A DNA stretch of 64,000 nt from Poriferisodalis sp965208925 (GTDB lineage: Bacteria > Actinomycetota > Acidimicrobiia > Acidimicrobiales > Poriferisodalaceae). The DNA is taken from NCBI RefSeq assembly GCF_965208925.1, contig NZ_OZ242364.1:2914001-2978000 (forward strand). The letters run 5' to 3'. Of the stretch, positions 25,804-33,277 are shown one piece after another (the first letter of the stretch is position 1; each line of letters opens with the position of its first letter). The translations under genes were made by a program, and so were the position numbers. Below the pieces are notes generated by a model that searched no databases, was not told the DNA's origin, and saw only the letters and a program-made list of their open reading frames with translations.

Positions 25804-27386
25804 CGGCCGACCAGGGTCGGGTCGTACAGCACTGGGCGGCCCAGGCCGTCGCGGCCGACGAGCGTGCATGCGTAGACGCCCTTGGCTCGGAGCACGTTGG
25901 TCGCCGCGTCGTCCAAGCGCTCCGAGCTCAACCGCCCCTCGGCCACCGCAGTCTCGATCTCAGCAAAAGCTGCGGCAGCATCCTCCAGGCCGCCGACGAG
26001 CGCAAGATCCGCGCCTGCGCCCACTGCCAGCAGTGCCGCTTCGCTCACGGACCACTGGCTGCGTATCGCGCCCATCACCAACGAATCGGTCACGATCAGT
26101 CCCGAGTGGCCGAGTTCGTTCCTCAGCACGCCGTCGATCGCAGCAGATGACAGCGAGGCCGGCATCCCGCCGGTCAAGCCAGGGACCTGCAGATGCCCCA
26201 CCATGACCGCGGCGTCAGTGGCCCCGACCACAGCGGCGAAGGGAATCAGATCGCGTCGGCGCAGTTCATCCAGCGGCGCCGTGGAGGCCAGTTGGTCGTG
26301 GGTGTCTGCAGTGGCTGCGCCGTGGCCGGGGAAGTGTTTCACCACGGGCACAATCCCGCCGGCACTCAATCCCTCGACTGTCGCCATGCCGTACTCGGTG
26401 ACCGTGGCTGGATCGTCGCCGAATGATCGATCCCCGATGCCTTCACCTGCACCGACATCGATGACTGGCGCGAAGTTCATGGTGAATCCGAGTTGGTACA
26501 TCTTGCGGGCGTGATCCGCGGCCGCCTCAGCCACATCAGCGGGCGATCTGGCGGTCTGCGCTGCTGCCGAGGGCAACTGCCCCACCACCGCGGCGAGCCG
26601 CTGCACCCGACCGCCTTCCTCGTCGACAGCGAAGATCAACGGGACACGACCCGCAAAATCCTGCAGCTCGGCGATGCGACGCCAGACATGCTCGGTAACC
26701 GGCCCTTGCACCAGGACGCCGGCGATCCGGCGGTCACGTGCCTCCTCGACGGCGAATCCGAGCGAGCGCTCGCCCAATGCCGTCATGATCGTCTGCCCGA
26801 TCCGCACCGGCAACGACAGTTCGCTGGTACACCACCGATCGACGTCGGTCCACCACGCACCGGAGAGCAGTTGACGAACGCCGACACCCGAGAGCCAGCC
26901 CAGGGGCCGCTCCTCTCCTGTCAAGACCGTCGGCCCTGGATCGCCGATGGCTACCTCCGAGTTGTCGGCGAGTTGCAGCCAGACACCGAGTGCCCCGGGT
27001 GCCCCGAGGCGGGCGCCGACAACTTGCGTGTGCAGTTGGGCCGGGTCGCCCACGATCGGCAGGATCGAGGTGCCGACCGGTTCGATGGTGCCGTCGGCGC
27101 CGATCACCCAATAGCCGATCCCACCCGGACCGCGCAGTACCGCCACCATCCGGGGCAGGGATGGCTCCGCCTCAGCTGCTCCCGACTCCCCGTCTGGTGC
27201 CACGGTGACGAGCGGTGGGGTCTCCGGTTCGCTCGATGCCTGGGCAGCGACATCCGGCGGTGCAACGAACCAGCCGGCTGCGATGAGCAGTGCCAGCATC
27301 GCCGAGGTGACCCGTCGGCTTCGTGATCGCCCATGCAGCCGCGAGGTGCGCGACAGTTCAGACGAGTTGGTGCCGCCGGTCGTCAA
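25800..27386 (-). CDS. nagZ: GH3 beta-N-acetylhexosaminidase (NagZ-like), exported
   Basis: This family 3 glycoside hydrolase is probably a beta-N-acetylglucosaminidase acting on cell-wall fragments. The N-terminus has a signal/anchor (MLALLIAAGWFVAPPDVAAQA), then an acidic linker and an unusual insert (residues about 75-170) before the barrel. Active-site motifs are FAVDEEGGRVQRL, VVKHFPGHGAATADTH (the NagZ His-Asp pair) and the nucleophile in IVTDSLVMGA. The TTG at 27386 overlaps the upstream lipoprotein stop (TTGA); the ATG at the hydrophobic segment is another possible start. Length 528 exceeds E. coli NagZ because of export and linker regions. Confidence 0.85.
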   Translation of the reverse strand: MTTGGTNSSELSRTSRLHGRSRSRRVTSAMLALLIAAGWFVAPPDVAAQASSEPETPPLVTVAPDGESGAAEAEPSLPRMVAVLRGPGGIGYWVIGADGTIEPVGTSILPIVGDPAQLHTQVVGARLGAPGALGVWLQLADNSEVAIGDPGPTVLTGEERPLGWLSGVGVRQLLSGAWWTDVDRWCTSELSLPVRIGQTIMTALGERSLGFAVEEARDRRIAGVLVQGPVTEHVWRRIAELQDFAGRVPLIFAVDEEGGRVQRLAAVVGQLPSAAAQTARSPADVAEAAADHARKMYQLGFTMNFAPVIDVGAGEGIGDRSFGDDPATVTEYGMATVEGLSAGGIVPVVKHFPGHGAATADTHDQLASTAPLDELRRRDLIPFAAVVGATDAAVMVGHLQVPGLTGGMPASLSSAAIDGVLRNELGHSGLIVTDSLVMGAIRSQWSVSEAALLAVGAGADLALVGGLEDAAAAFAEIETAVAEGRLSSERLDDAATNVLRAKGVYACTLVGRDGLGRPVLYDPTLVGR

Positions 27387-29590
27387 CCCGTTCCCAGGCG
27401 TTGGTCCAGCTCCTCGGCAGACAGCAATTGATGCGGCAGCTGGATGCTGCTTGCACCCGCAGGATCCACTTCGATCGGGGCAGTGAAATCCACGTCCCGG
27501 ATGAGGCAGAACGTCTCGTCCACGGCCGGGCAGTAGAACACCACCGCGGTGGCGGTCAGCACCGCTGTCCCGCCGTCTGCGCTGACGGTTCCGGCCAGCC
27601 GCAGCGGCATCTCAGGGCCACGGGCTTCGTAGCGGGCCGGTCCCTCCGGGCGCAGCACGTCACCTTCGGCAGACCACTCGAACTCGAACAGGCCGTCGGT
27701 GTTGAACTTGTAGCCCTCGGGCACCTGCAGGCCCAGCACGATCTCGACCGGTCCGGGCGCCACCCGCTGGGGCAACAGCACCACGTCGTCTTCGATCACG
27801 CCGGCCATCGTCACGGTGGCGATCTCCAGATTCGACAGCGCCAGCGTGGACAGCTCGCCGGTGGCCAAGTCGAGCGTCCGGATGCGGTGATTGTTCGTGT
27901 CCGCCACGTACAGCGTGTCCGACGTGGCGCTCAGCCCGCTCGGCTCGGCCAGTCGTGCGTCGGCACCGGAGCCGTCGCGAAGTCCGGCAACGCCGTCGCC
28001 GGCAATCAGCGACGAGGTCATGCCGTCGAGATCGAGCAGCTTGATCTTGTGGTTGTAGGTGTCTGCGATGTACAGCACGCCTCGGCCGTCGCCCCGGCCG
28101 ACGTGCTCGATGCCGACGGCGTGCTGCAGCAGCGTCTCCTCGAAGCTTCCAAGCTCGTCGCCCCACACGAACAGATGCTTGCCCACCAGCGTGTCGAGCT
28201 GCCCGTCGAGGCCGAACGAGACCTGTCGAACGGCGCTGGCTTCGGGGTCGGTGAAGTAGAGCACGTTGCCGTCGGCGGCGAGCCCGGAAGGCTGCGACAG
28301 GGTGGCCTCGAGGCGGTGGCCGTCATCGAGACCCTCGGCACCCGTGCCCGCGAAGAAATCCATGACGCCGCTGGTCAGATTCATCAGCCAGAGCTGGTGC
28401 CGTCCGGCGCCGGCGACGTACAGCAGATCGCCCTCGATGTGCAGATCCCACGGCGATGCGATCGCCGTCTGCTCGGCGGGGCCCGGAGCGAACACCGTGA
28501 CCGGCTCGCCCGTGCCCGCAATCGTCGTGACCTCACGAGTGCGGAGGTCGGCTGCACGGATCAGGTGATTCTCCCGGTCGGCGATGTACAGCGTGTGCCC
28601 GTCGTGGTGCAGCGCCATGCCCTGCGGGCGCCTGAACGTGGCCTCGCCGAACCCGCCGTCGGCACGCCCTTCTGCGCCGGTGCCGATCACCTCGATCAGC
28701 TCGCCGTCGAGCGTCGCAACGAGAATCCGGTGACGTCCCGTGTCGGCGATGAACAGGCGGTCGCCCGCCTCGTCAGCAAGCACCTTGCCGGGGAAACTGA
28801 GCACGGTCGGCAGCGCGGGCGCTATCTCGAGCAGCTCGCCCAGCGGCGTCGGGTCGATGAGCCCGTTGTGGCCGTACTCGGTGGCCATGATCTCGATGGC
28901 GGGCTGCAGCCGTTCGTACACGCCCTCGCCTGCGATGGGACCCAGCACCCGACCCAGCGGGTCGATGGCCACCACGGTGGGCCAGGCCCGCACACCGTAG
29001 GCACGGGCAAGCAAATCCGCCGAGTCGTTGACGACGGGGTGCTGCCGGCCGTACCGGATAGAGGCCTCCCGCACCGCTTCCGAGGTGCGCTCGCTGGGGA
29101 ACTTCGCCCAGTGCACAGCGATCACGATGACCTCGTCCGGATACTCGGCTTCCAGCCGGTGGAGATCGGGGATGATGTGGATGCAGTTGATGCAGCCTTG
29201 GGTCCAGAAGTCGAGCAGCACGATCTTGCCGCGCAGGTCGCCGCTCATCGACAGCGGTCGGCTGACGTTGAACCAGTCGTATCCGGCCGGGAATTCCGGT
29301 GCGGCAACGCTGCCCTCGAACGTCAGCTCGACCGGTTCCGTCGGTGCGGTGCCGGCATCACTGCCCGCACCCGCTGAGGCATCGTCGCGCTGAGCAACCG
29401 AGGTTGTCCGCGACGCCGCCTGCGAATCATCTCCATCGGCGCTGGAAGTGTCGTCCTGGACGGCTGCCGGTTCGTCAGTCGCGCCGGGCGAGCAGCCAGC
29501 CAGCAGCAGCGAGCCCGCCACGACTCCGACAGCGAGTCGAATGAGCCAGCGCCGCCGCCAGCGACCGGGCGCTCGCTTGAAGGTATGCAT
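27383..29590 (-). CDS. Thioredoxin-NHL repeat lipoprotein (NHLRC2-like)
   Basis: This 735-residue exported protein has a lipobox LLLAGCS near residue 30. An acidic Ser/Asp linker precedes a thioredoxin-like domain with the redox motif TQGCINCIHIIPDL. A long NHL beta-propeller follows, with repeats marked by LFIADTGRHRI, LYIADRENHLI, LYIADTYNHKI and LYVADTNNHRI. A C-terminal beta domain holds a cysteine pair (FYCPAVDETFC). The layout is that of NHLRC2-type proteins; a redox or structural role at the envelope is inferred. ATG 29590 is chosen; GTG 29596 has better spacing from an AGGAAGG. Its stop overlaps the GH3 start. Confidence 0.83.
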   Translation of the reverse strand: MHTFKRAPGRWRRRWLIRLAVGVVAGSLLLAGCSPGATDEPAAVQDDTSSADGDDSQAASRTTSVAQRDDASAGAGSDAGTAPTEPVELTFEGSVAAPEFPAGYDWFNVSRPLSMSGDLRGKIVLLDFWTQGCINCIHIIPDLHRLEAEYPDEVIVIAVHWAKFPSERTSEAVREASIRYGRQHPVVNDSADLLARAYGVRAWPTVVAIDPLGRVLGPIAGEGVYERLQPAIEIMATEYGHNGLIDPTPLGELLEIAPALPTVLSFPGKVLADEAGDRLFIADTGRHRILVATLDGELIEVIGTGAEGRADGGFGEATFRRPQGMALHHDGHTLYIADRENHLIRAADLRTREVTTIAGTGEPVTVFAPGPAEQTAIASPWDLHIEGDLLYVAGAGRHQLWLMNLTSGVMDFFAGTGAEGLDDGHRLEATLSQPSGLAADGNVLYFTDPEASAVRQVSFGLDGQLDTLVGKHLFVWGDELGSFEETLLQHAVGIEHVGRGDGRGVLYIADTYNHKIKLLDLDGMTSSLIAGDGVAGLRDGSGADARLAEPSGLSATSDTLYVADTNNHRIRTLDLATGELSTLALSNLEIATVTMAGVIEDDVVLLPQRVAPGPVEIVLGLQVPEGYKFNTDGLFEFEWSAEGDVLRPEGPARYEARGPEMPLRLAGTVSADGGTAVLTATAVVFYCPAVDETFCLIRDVDFTAPIEVDPAGASSIQLPHQLLSAEELDQRLGTG

Positions 29591-29619
29591 CGGCACCGGA
29601 ATGCCGCCTTCCTCGACTG

Positions 29620-30129
29620 CTACTGGCTGCGCACGGTGCGGCGCGAGTCCACTACGCCGGTATCGAAGCCGGCGAGGTGCAAGCCGCCATGGAAGCGCGC
29701 GTGCTCGATCTTGAGGCACCGGTCCATCACCACGTCGAGCCCGGCATCGTTGGCCAGCTTGGCGGCGTCAGCGCTCCACAGGCCGAGCTGCACCCAGAAG
29801 GCCTTGGCGCCGATGCCGACGACTTCTTCGGCGACACCGGGCAGATCGGCAGGGCGCCGGAACACGTCGACCAGGTCGGGCACGACAGGCAGGTCTGCCA
29901 GGCTCGCGTAGCAGGGCTTGCCCAAGATCTCGTCGGCCACCGGATTCACGAAGTACACGTCGAAGTCGGTGCTCGAGCTGAGCAGGTACGTCGCGACGAA
30001 ATTGGACGGGCGCGCCGGGTTGGCCGAGACCCCCACCATCGCCACGGTGTCGGTGCGTTGGATGAGGGCCAGCCGGTCGGCCGCGCTCGGCTCGGTCCAG
30101 CCCTCGACGGGCTCGTGAACGATGGTCAT
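29620..30129 (-). CDS. CoA-binding domain protein
   Basis: This 169-residue protein has a Rossmann-type CoA-binding domain (CoA_binding_2). It shows VAMVGVSANPARPS near the N-terminus, VYFVNPVADEILGKPCYASL, the proline-rich VDVFRRPADLPGV, and KAFWVQLGLWS. Such proteins occur widely without an assigned reaction. The ATG at 30129 overlaps the metY stop (ATGA), so the two are translated together. Coupling to sulfhydrylase genes is common for this family, which supports the pairing but not a precise role. Confidence 0.85.
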   Translation of the reverse strand: MTIVHEPVEGWTEPSAADRLALIQRTDTVAMVGVSANPARPSNFVATYLLSSSTDFDVYFVNPVADEILGKPCYASLADLPVVPDLVDVFRRPADLPGVAEEVVGIGAKAFWVQLGLWSADAAKLANDAGLDVVMDRCLKIEHARFHGGLHLAGFDTGVVDSRRTVRSQ

Positions 30130-31415
30130 GCGGGCACCGCCTTCGCGAGGGCTTGGTCCAGGTCCCAAAGAATGTCGTCGAGGTCTTCGAGGCCGACTGA
30201 CAGGCGGATCATGTCGGCGCTCACGCCGCCCGCAGCCAGTGCCTCGTCAGAGAGCTGCTGGTGCGTGGTGGAGGCCGGATGGATGACCAGCGTGCGGGCG
30301 TCGCCGACGTTGGCGAGGTGGCTGATCATCTGGAGGCCCTCAATGAAGTCAGCACCGGCTTGACGGCCGCCCTTGACGCCGAAGGTGAAGATGGCGCCGG
30401 GCCCTTGGGGCATGTACGTGCGTGCGAGCTCCCGGTACGGCGAGGATTCCAGGCCCGCATAGCTGATCCAGCTGACGGCCGGGTGGGTTTCCAGATGCTC
30501 GGCCACGGCCTGTGCATTCGCGACGTGCTCGTCCATGCGCTGGGGCAGCGTCTCGAGGCCCTGCAGCAACAGGAAGGCGTTCATTGGCGACATGGCGGCG
30601 CCGATGTCTCGCAGCTGCTCCACCCGCAGCTTGGTGCAGAACGCGTACTCGCCGAAATTTTCCCAGAACCGCAGGTCGTTGTAACTGGCCACGGGCTCGG
30701 TCATGTTCGGAAAGCGCCCGCTGCCCCAGTCGAAGCGGCCCGACTCGCTGACGACCCCGCCGATGGAGTTCCCGTGGCCGCCGATGAACTTCGTTGCCGA
30801 GTGGATCACGATGTCCGCGCCGTGCTCGATGGGCCGGCACAGATACGGCGTGGTGAACGTCGAATCGACCACGAGGGGCAGTCCGTGGGCGTGTGCCACC
30901 TCGGCGATGCCGGCCAGATCGGGGATGGACCCTGAAGGATTGCCGACGATCTCGGTGTAGCAGAACTTGGTGCGGTCATCGATCGCGGCGGCGTACGCAT
31001 CGACGCTGTCGCCGTCGACGAAGCGGGCTTCGACGCCGAAACGGCCGAGAGTCACATCGAACATGGTGTGGGTGCCGCCGTACAGCGCCGAGGAGGTGAC
31101 CAGGTTGTCGCCGGCTTCGCACAGCGCAGCCGCTGTGAGAAACTCCGCCGCCATGCCTGAGGCAGCCGCAACCGCGCCGATGGCCCCTTCCAGGCTCGCT
31201 ACCCGCTCTTCGAAGGCGTTGACGGTGGGGTTGGAGATGCGGGTGTAGATGGTTCCGTACTTCTGCAGGGCGAACAGGTCGGCAGCGTCCGCTGCGTCCT
31301 CGAAGACGAAGCTCGTCGACTGGTAGACGGGCACTGCTCGAGCGCCCGTCGTCGGATCGGGCCGGCCGCCCGCGTGCAGGGCGCGCGTGCGGAAGCCGAA
31401 CTGGTGATCGCTCAT
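30126..31415 (-). CDS. metY: O-acetylhomoserine sulfhydrylase
   Basis: This PLP enzyme makes homocysteine from O-acetylhomoserine and sulfide. The 429-residue length and motifs fit MetY of the Cys/Met metabolism family: RALHAGGRPDPTTGA, YTRISNPTVNAFEERVA, SGMAAEFLTA, VVDSTFTTPYLCRP, the PLP lysine in HSATKFIGGHG, and MIRLSVGLED at the C-terminus. ATG 31415 is the start. It is coupled to the CoA-binding protein. No metX is visible nearby. Confidence 0.92.
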   Translation of the reverse strand: MSDHQFGFRTRALHAGGRPDPTTGARAVPVYQSTSFVFEDAADAADLFALQKYGTIYTRISNPTVNAFEERVASLEGAIGAVAAASGMAAEFLTAAALCEAGDNLVTSSALYGGTHTMFDVTLGRFGVEARFVDGDSVDAYAAAIDDRTKFCYTEIVGNPSGSIPDLAGIAEVAHAHGLPLVVDSTFTTPYLCRPIEHGADIVIHSATKFIGGHGNSIGGVVSESGRFDWGSGRFPNMTEPVASYNDLRFWENFGEYAFCTKLRVEQLRDIGAAMSPMNAFLLLQGLETLPQRMDEHVANAQAVAEHLETHPAVSWISYAGLESSPYRELARTYMPQGPGAIFTFGVKGGRQAGADFIEGLQMISHLANVGDARTLVIHPASTTHQQLSDEALAAGGVSADMIRLSVGLEDLDDILWDLDQALAKAVPA

Positions 31416-31497
31416 CGTCCGCAGCCTACGACGGGGCGCCCGGCCATCGAGTGCGCCCCTGCTGGGTGGGGCTCAGTCGGCCCGTCCCAAATGCGGC

Positions 31498-31749
31498 TTA
31501 GCCCGCTCGGTGCTGGGCGTACTGCTTGGCCCGCTCCAAGGCCTCAGCAGGATCGACGCCGGCGACACCGGCCATCCAGCAGGCAATCGGCGCAGCGATC
31601 CGTTCCGAATCGTGCGCTGCCACCCCGGCCAGGTTGAGCAGCGCTTCGGTCACCTCCGGTCCCGGAGCAGAGGTGCCGATCACGGCCTCGAAGCCCGCCA
31701 GCCATTCCGCTGCGGCCGTCGGTGTGCCTGCAGACCGGTCATCGCTCAT
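31498..31749 (-). CDS. DUF6457 small protein
   Basis: This 83-residue acidic protein matches from memory the short DUF6457 domain found in actinobacteria alone or fused to MobA-type nucleotidyltransferases. It has EWLAGFEAVIG, then EALLNLAGVAAHDSERIAAP and a C-terminal helix AEALERAKQYAQ. No enzymatic motif is present. The frame stays open upstream to 31944 but that portion is antisense to the DUF2461 gene; ATG 31749 is the sensible start. It may relate to molybdenum-cofactor metabolism, relevant to the BisC-like enzyme 1.5 kb away; that link is inference. Confidence 0.65.
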   Translation of the reverse strand: MSDDRSAGTPTAAAEWLAGFEAVIGTSAPGPEVTEALLNLAGVAAHDSERIAAPIACWMAGVAGVDPAEALERAKQYAQHRAG

Positions 31750-31858
31750 GACCTCAGCGTACGGACCAGCACGGTGTGCCGTTATTCGATGCCGAGGAGC
31801 ATCGGTGATCGCTACGGTGCGGACCCGGCAGGTGGCACCCGCAGCCGAAAGGACACCG

Positions 31859-32548
31859 ATGAGCGACGACGAGGGCATTTTCGGACCCGAGTTGTTCGAG
31901 TTTCTCGAAGAACTCGAAGCGAACAACAACCGGGAGTGGTTCAACGAGAACCGCGAGCGCTACGAGGAGGAAGTGCGCGAGCCTGCGTTCGACTTCATCC
32001 GTGCCATGGGCGCCTTGCTGGGCGAGATCTCACCGCACATGACCGCACGCGACACGAAGGTCGGCGGCTCGCTGATGCGTGTGTTCCGTGACACGCGTTT
32101 CTCCGCCGACAAGACGCCGTACAAGACCAACGTCGGCATCCAGTTCCGGCATGTGCGCGGCGGCGACGTCCACACTCCCGGCTACTACGTGCACCTCGAC
32201 ACCGAGAGCTGCTTCTTCGGTGCCGGCAGCTGGATGCCGGATCGGGATGCGCTGGCCGCGTACCGCGTCGCTATCGACGAGCGTCCTCAGGCGTGGATCG
32301 CAGCCCGGGATGCCTGCCAGTCGGGCGACTGGCGGATGGAGGGCGAGCGGCTCAAGCGCTCGCCCCGCGACTGGTCCGCGGACCACCCGATGATCGAGGA
32401 TCTCAAGCGCAAGAGCTTCATCGCGGTACGCGACTTCGACCACGACGCGGTGTTCAAGCCCGACTTCCCGTCGCTCATCGCCGCCTGGTGCGGCGAGACA
32501 CAGCCGCTCATGAGGTTCCTGTGCACCGCCGTCGGCCTCAAGTTCTGA
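31859..32548 (+). CDS. DUF2461 (TIGR02453) family protein
   Basis: This 229-residue protein is of unknown function. It has the DUF2461 pattern: FEFLEELEANNNREWFNENR near the start, DTKVGGSLMRVFRDTRFSADK and PYKTNVGIQFRH, then the GYYVHLDTESCFFGAG strand region. The C-terminus has RDFDHDAVFKPDF. ATG 31859 has AGGA six bases upstream; the frame extends upstream but that sequence is antisense to DUF6457. It ends 11 bases inside the convergent alkB. Confidence 0.87.
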   Translation: MSDDEGIFGPELFEFLEELEANNNREWFNENRERYEEEVREPAFDFIRAMGALLGEISPHMTARDTKVGGSLMRVFRDTRFSADKTPYKTNVGIQFRHVRGGDVHTPGYYVHLDTESCFFGAGSWMPDRDALAAYRVAIDERPQAWIAARDACQSGDWRMEGERLKRSPRDWSADHPMIEDLKRKSFIAVRDFDHDAVFKPDFPSLIAAWCGETQPLMRFLCTAVGLKF

Positions 32549-33212
32549 GCTGTTGATCGCCCCTTTCCGGGCGACGGCTGGCGTCGCGGGAGTGACGGAA
32601 GGTGACGCTCATGCGCGGAGACGCCGTCGCTGTCTTCGGTACTGAGTGCTCCCAGGACCGCTGGCAAGCACCGCCCATCACGAGCAGATCGCCTGAGGCC
32701 AGCGTGAATGCACGGCTGCGCCCCCCGCCCTTGGGCCTCAGCCGGAAACGGCGGGGTCCGCCGAGCGAGACGACGGCCACCAGCGAATCGTCGGGATTGA
32801 TGCCGATGCGGTCGCTGTGCCACGCCACCGAGTCCCGGCCGTCGCGGTAGTAGTTCACCCACACCGAGTTGAGCGGCTTCCCGTATCGGTCACTGAGAGC
32901 TGCCGACATCGCATTGACCGCGGCCGGTGCGCCTGAGGCAGGACACTTGAGCTGCGCGCCGAGCCGTGGTTCATCCACCATCCGGCCGTACATCTCGCGC
33001 TGTGCAGCGGTCCAACGCAGCCGCTGCGCCAAGTCAGCCAGCAGCTCGTCGGCGCCGCTCAGCCATCGGGACGACGCATCGATCCAGCTGTGCTCATCGA
33101 GGTTCGTGCGCACCACCGTCGCGGCTGGGCTGAGCTGGGGCGTGCCTAGAGCGAACAGATCGGTCTGGAAGTCCCCGACGTCGGCCGCGACAGCGGTGCG
33201 GTTCCACGCCAT
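32538..33212 (-). CDS. alkB: AlkB-family Fe(II)/2-oxoglutarate dioxygenase
   Basis: AlkB enzymes reverse alkylation damage on nucleic acid bases. This 224-residue protein has the iron ligands in AWHSDRIG (HxD) and the distal histidine in SWEHSVPK. The 2-oxoglutarate arginine lies in RMSVTFRHS, and the substrate-lid region contains NSVWVNYYRDGRD. RRFRLRPKGGG is typical of the ALKBH2/3-like bacterial group. ATG 33212 is the start. It is convergent with DUF2461. Confidence 0.88.
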   Translation of the reverse strand: MAWNRTAVAADVGDFQTDLFALGTPQLSPAATVVRTNLDEHSWIDASSRWLSGADELLADLAQRLRWTAAQREMYGRMVDEPRLGAQLKCPASGAPAAVNAMSAALSDRYGKPLNSVWVNYYRDGRDSVAWHSDRIGINPDDSLVAVVSLGGPRRFRLRPKGGGRSRAFTLASGDLLVMGGACQRSWEHSVPKTATASPRMSVTFRHSRDASRRPERGDQQLRT

Positions 33213-33277
33213 CGCCGCACCGTACCAAACATACGTTCCTTAAACACGGATGTTCGCTAGTGCTGTCAGTTGTCCAG

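Noticed and set aside
27323..29377. A 684-codon plus-strand open frame
   Set aside because: It is antisense to the thioredoxin-NHL lipoprotein, which has clear domains; the plus-strand product is compositionally a shadow.
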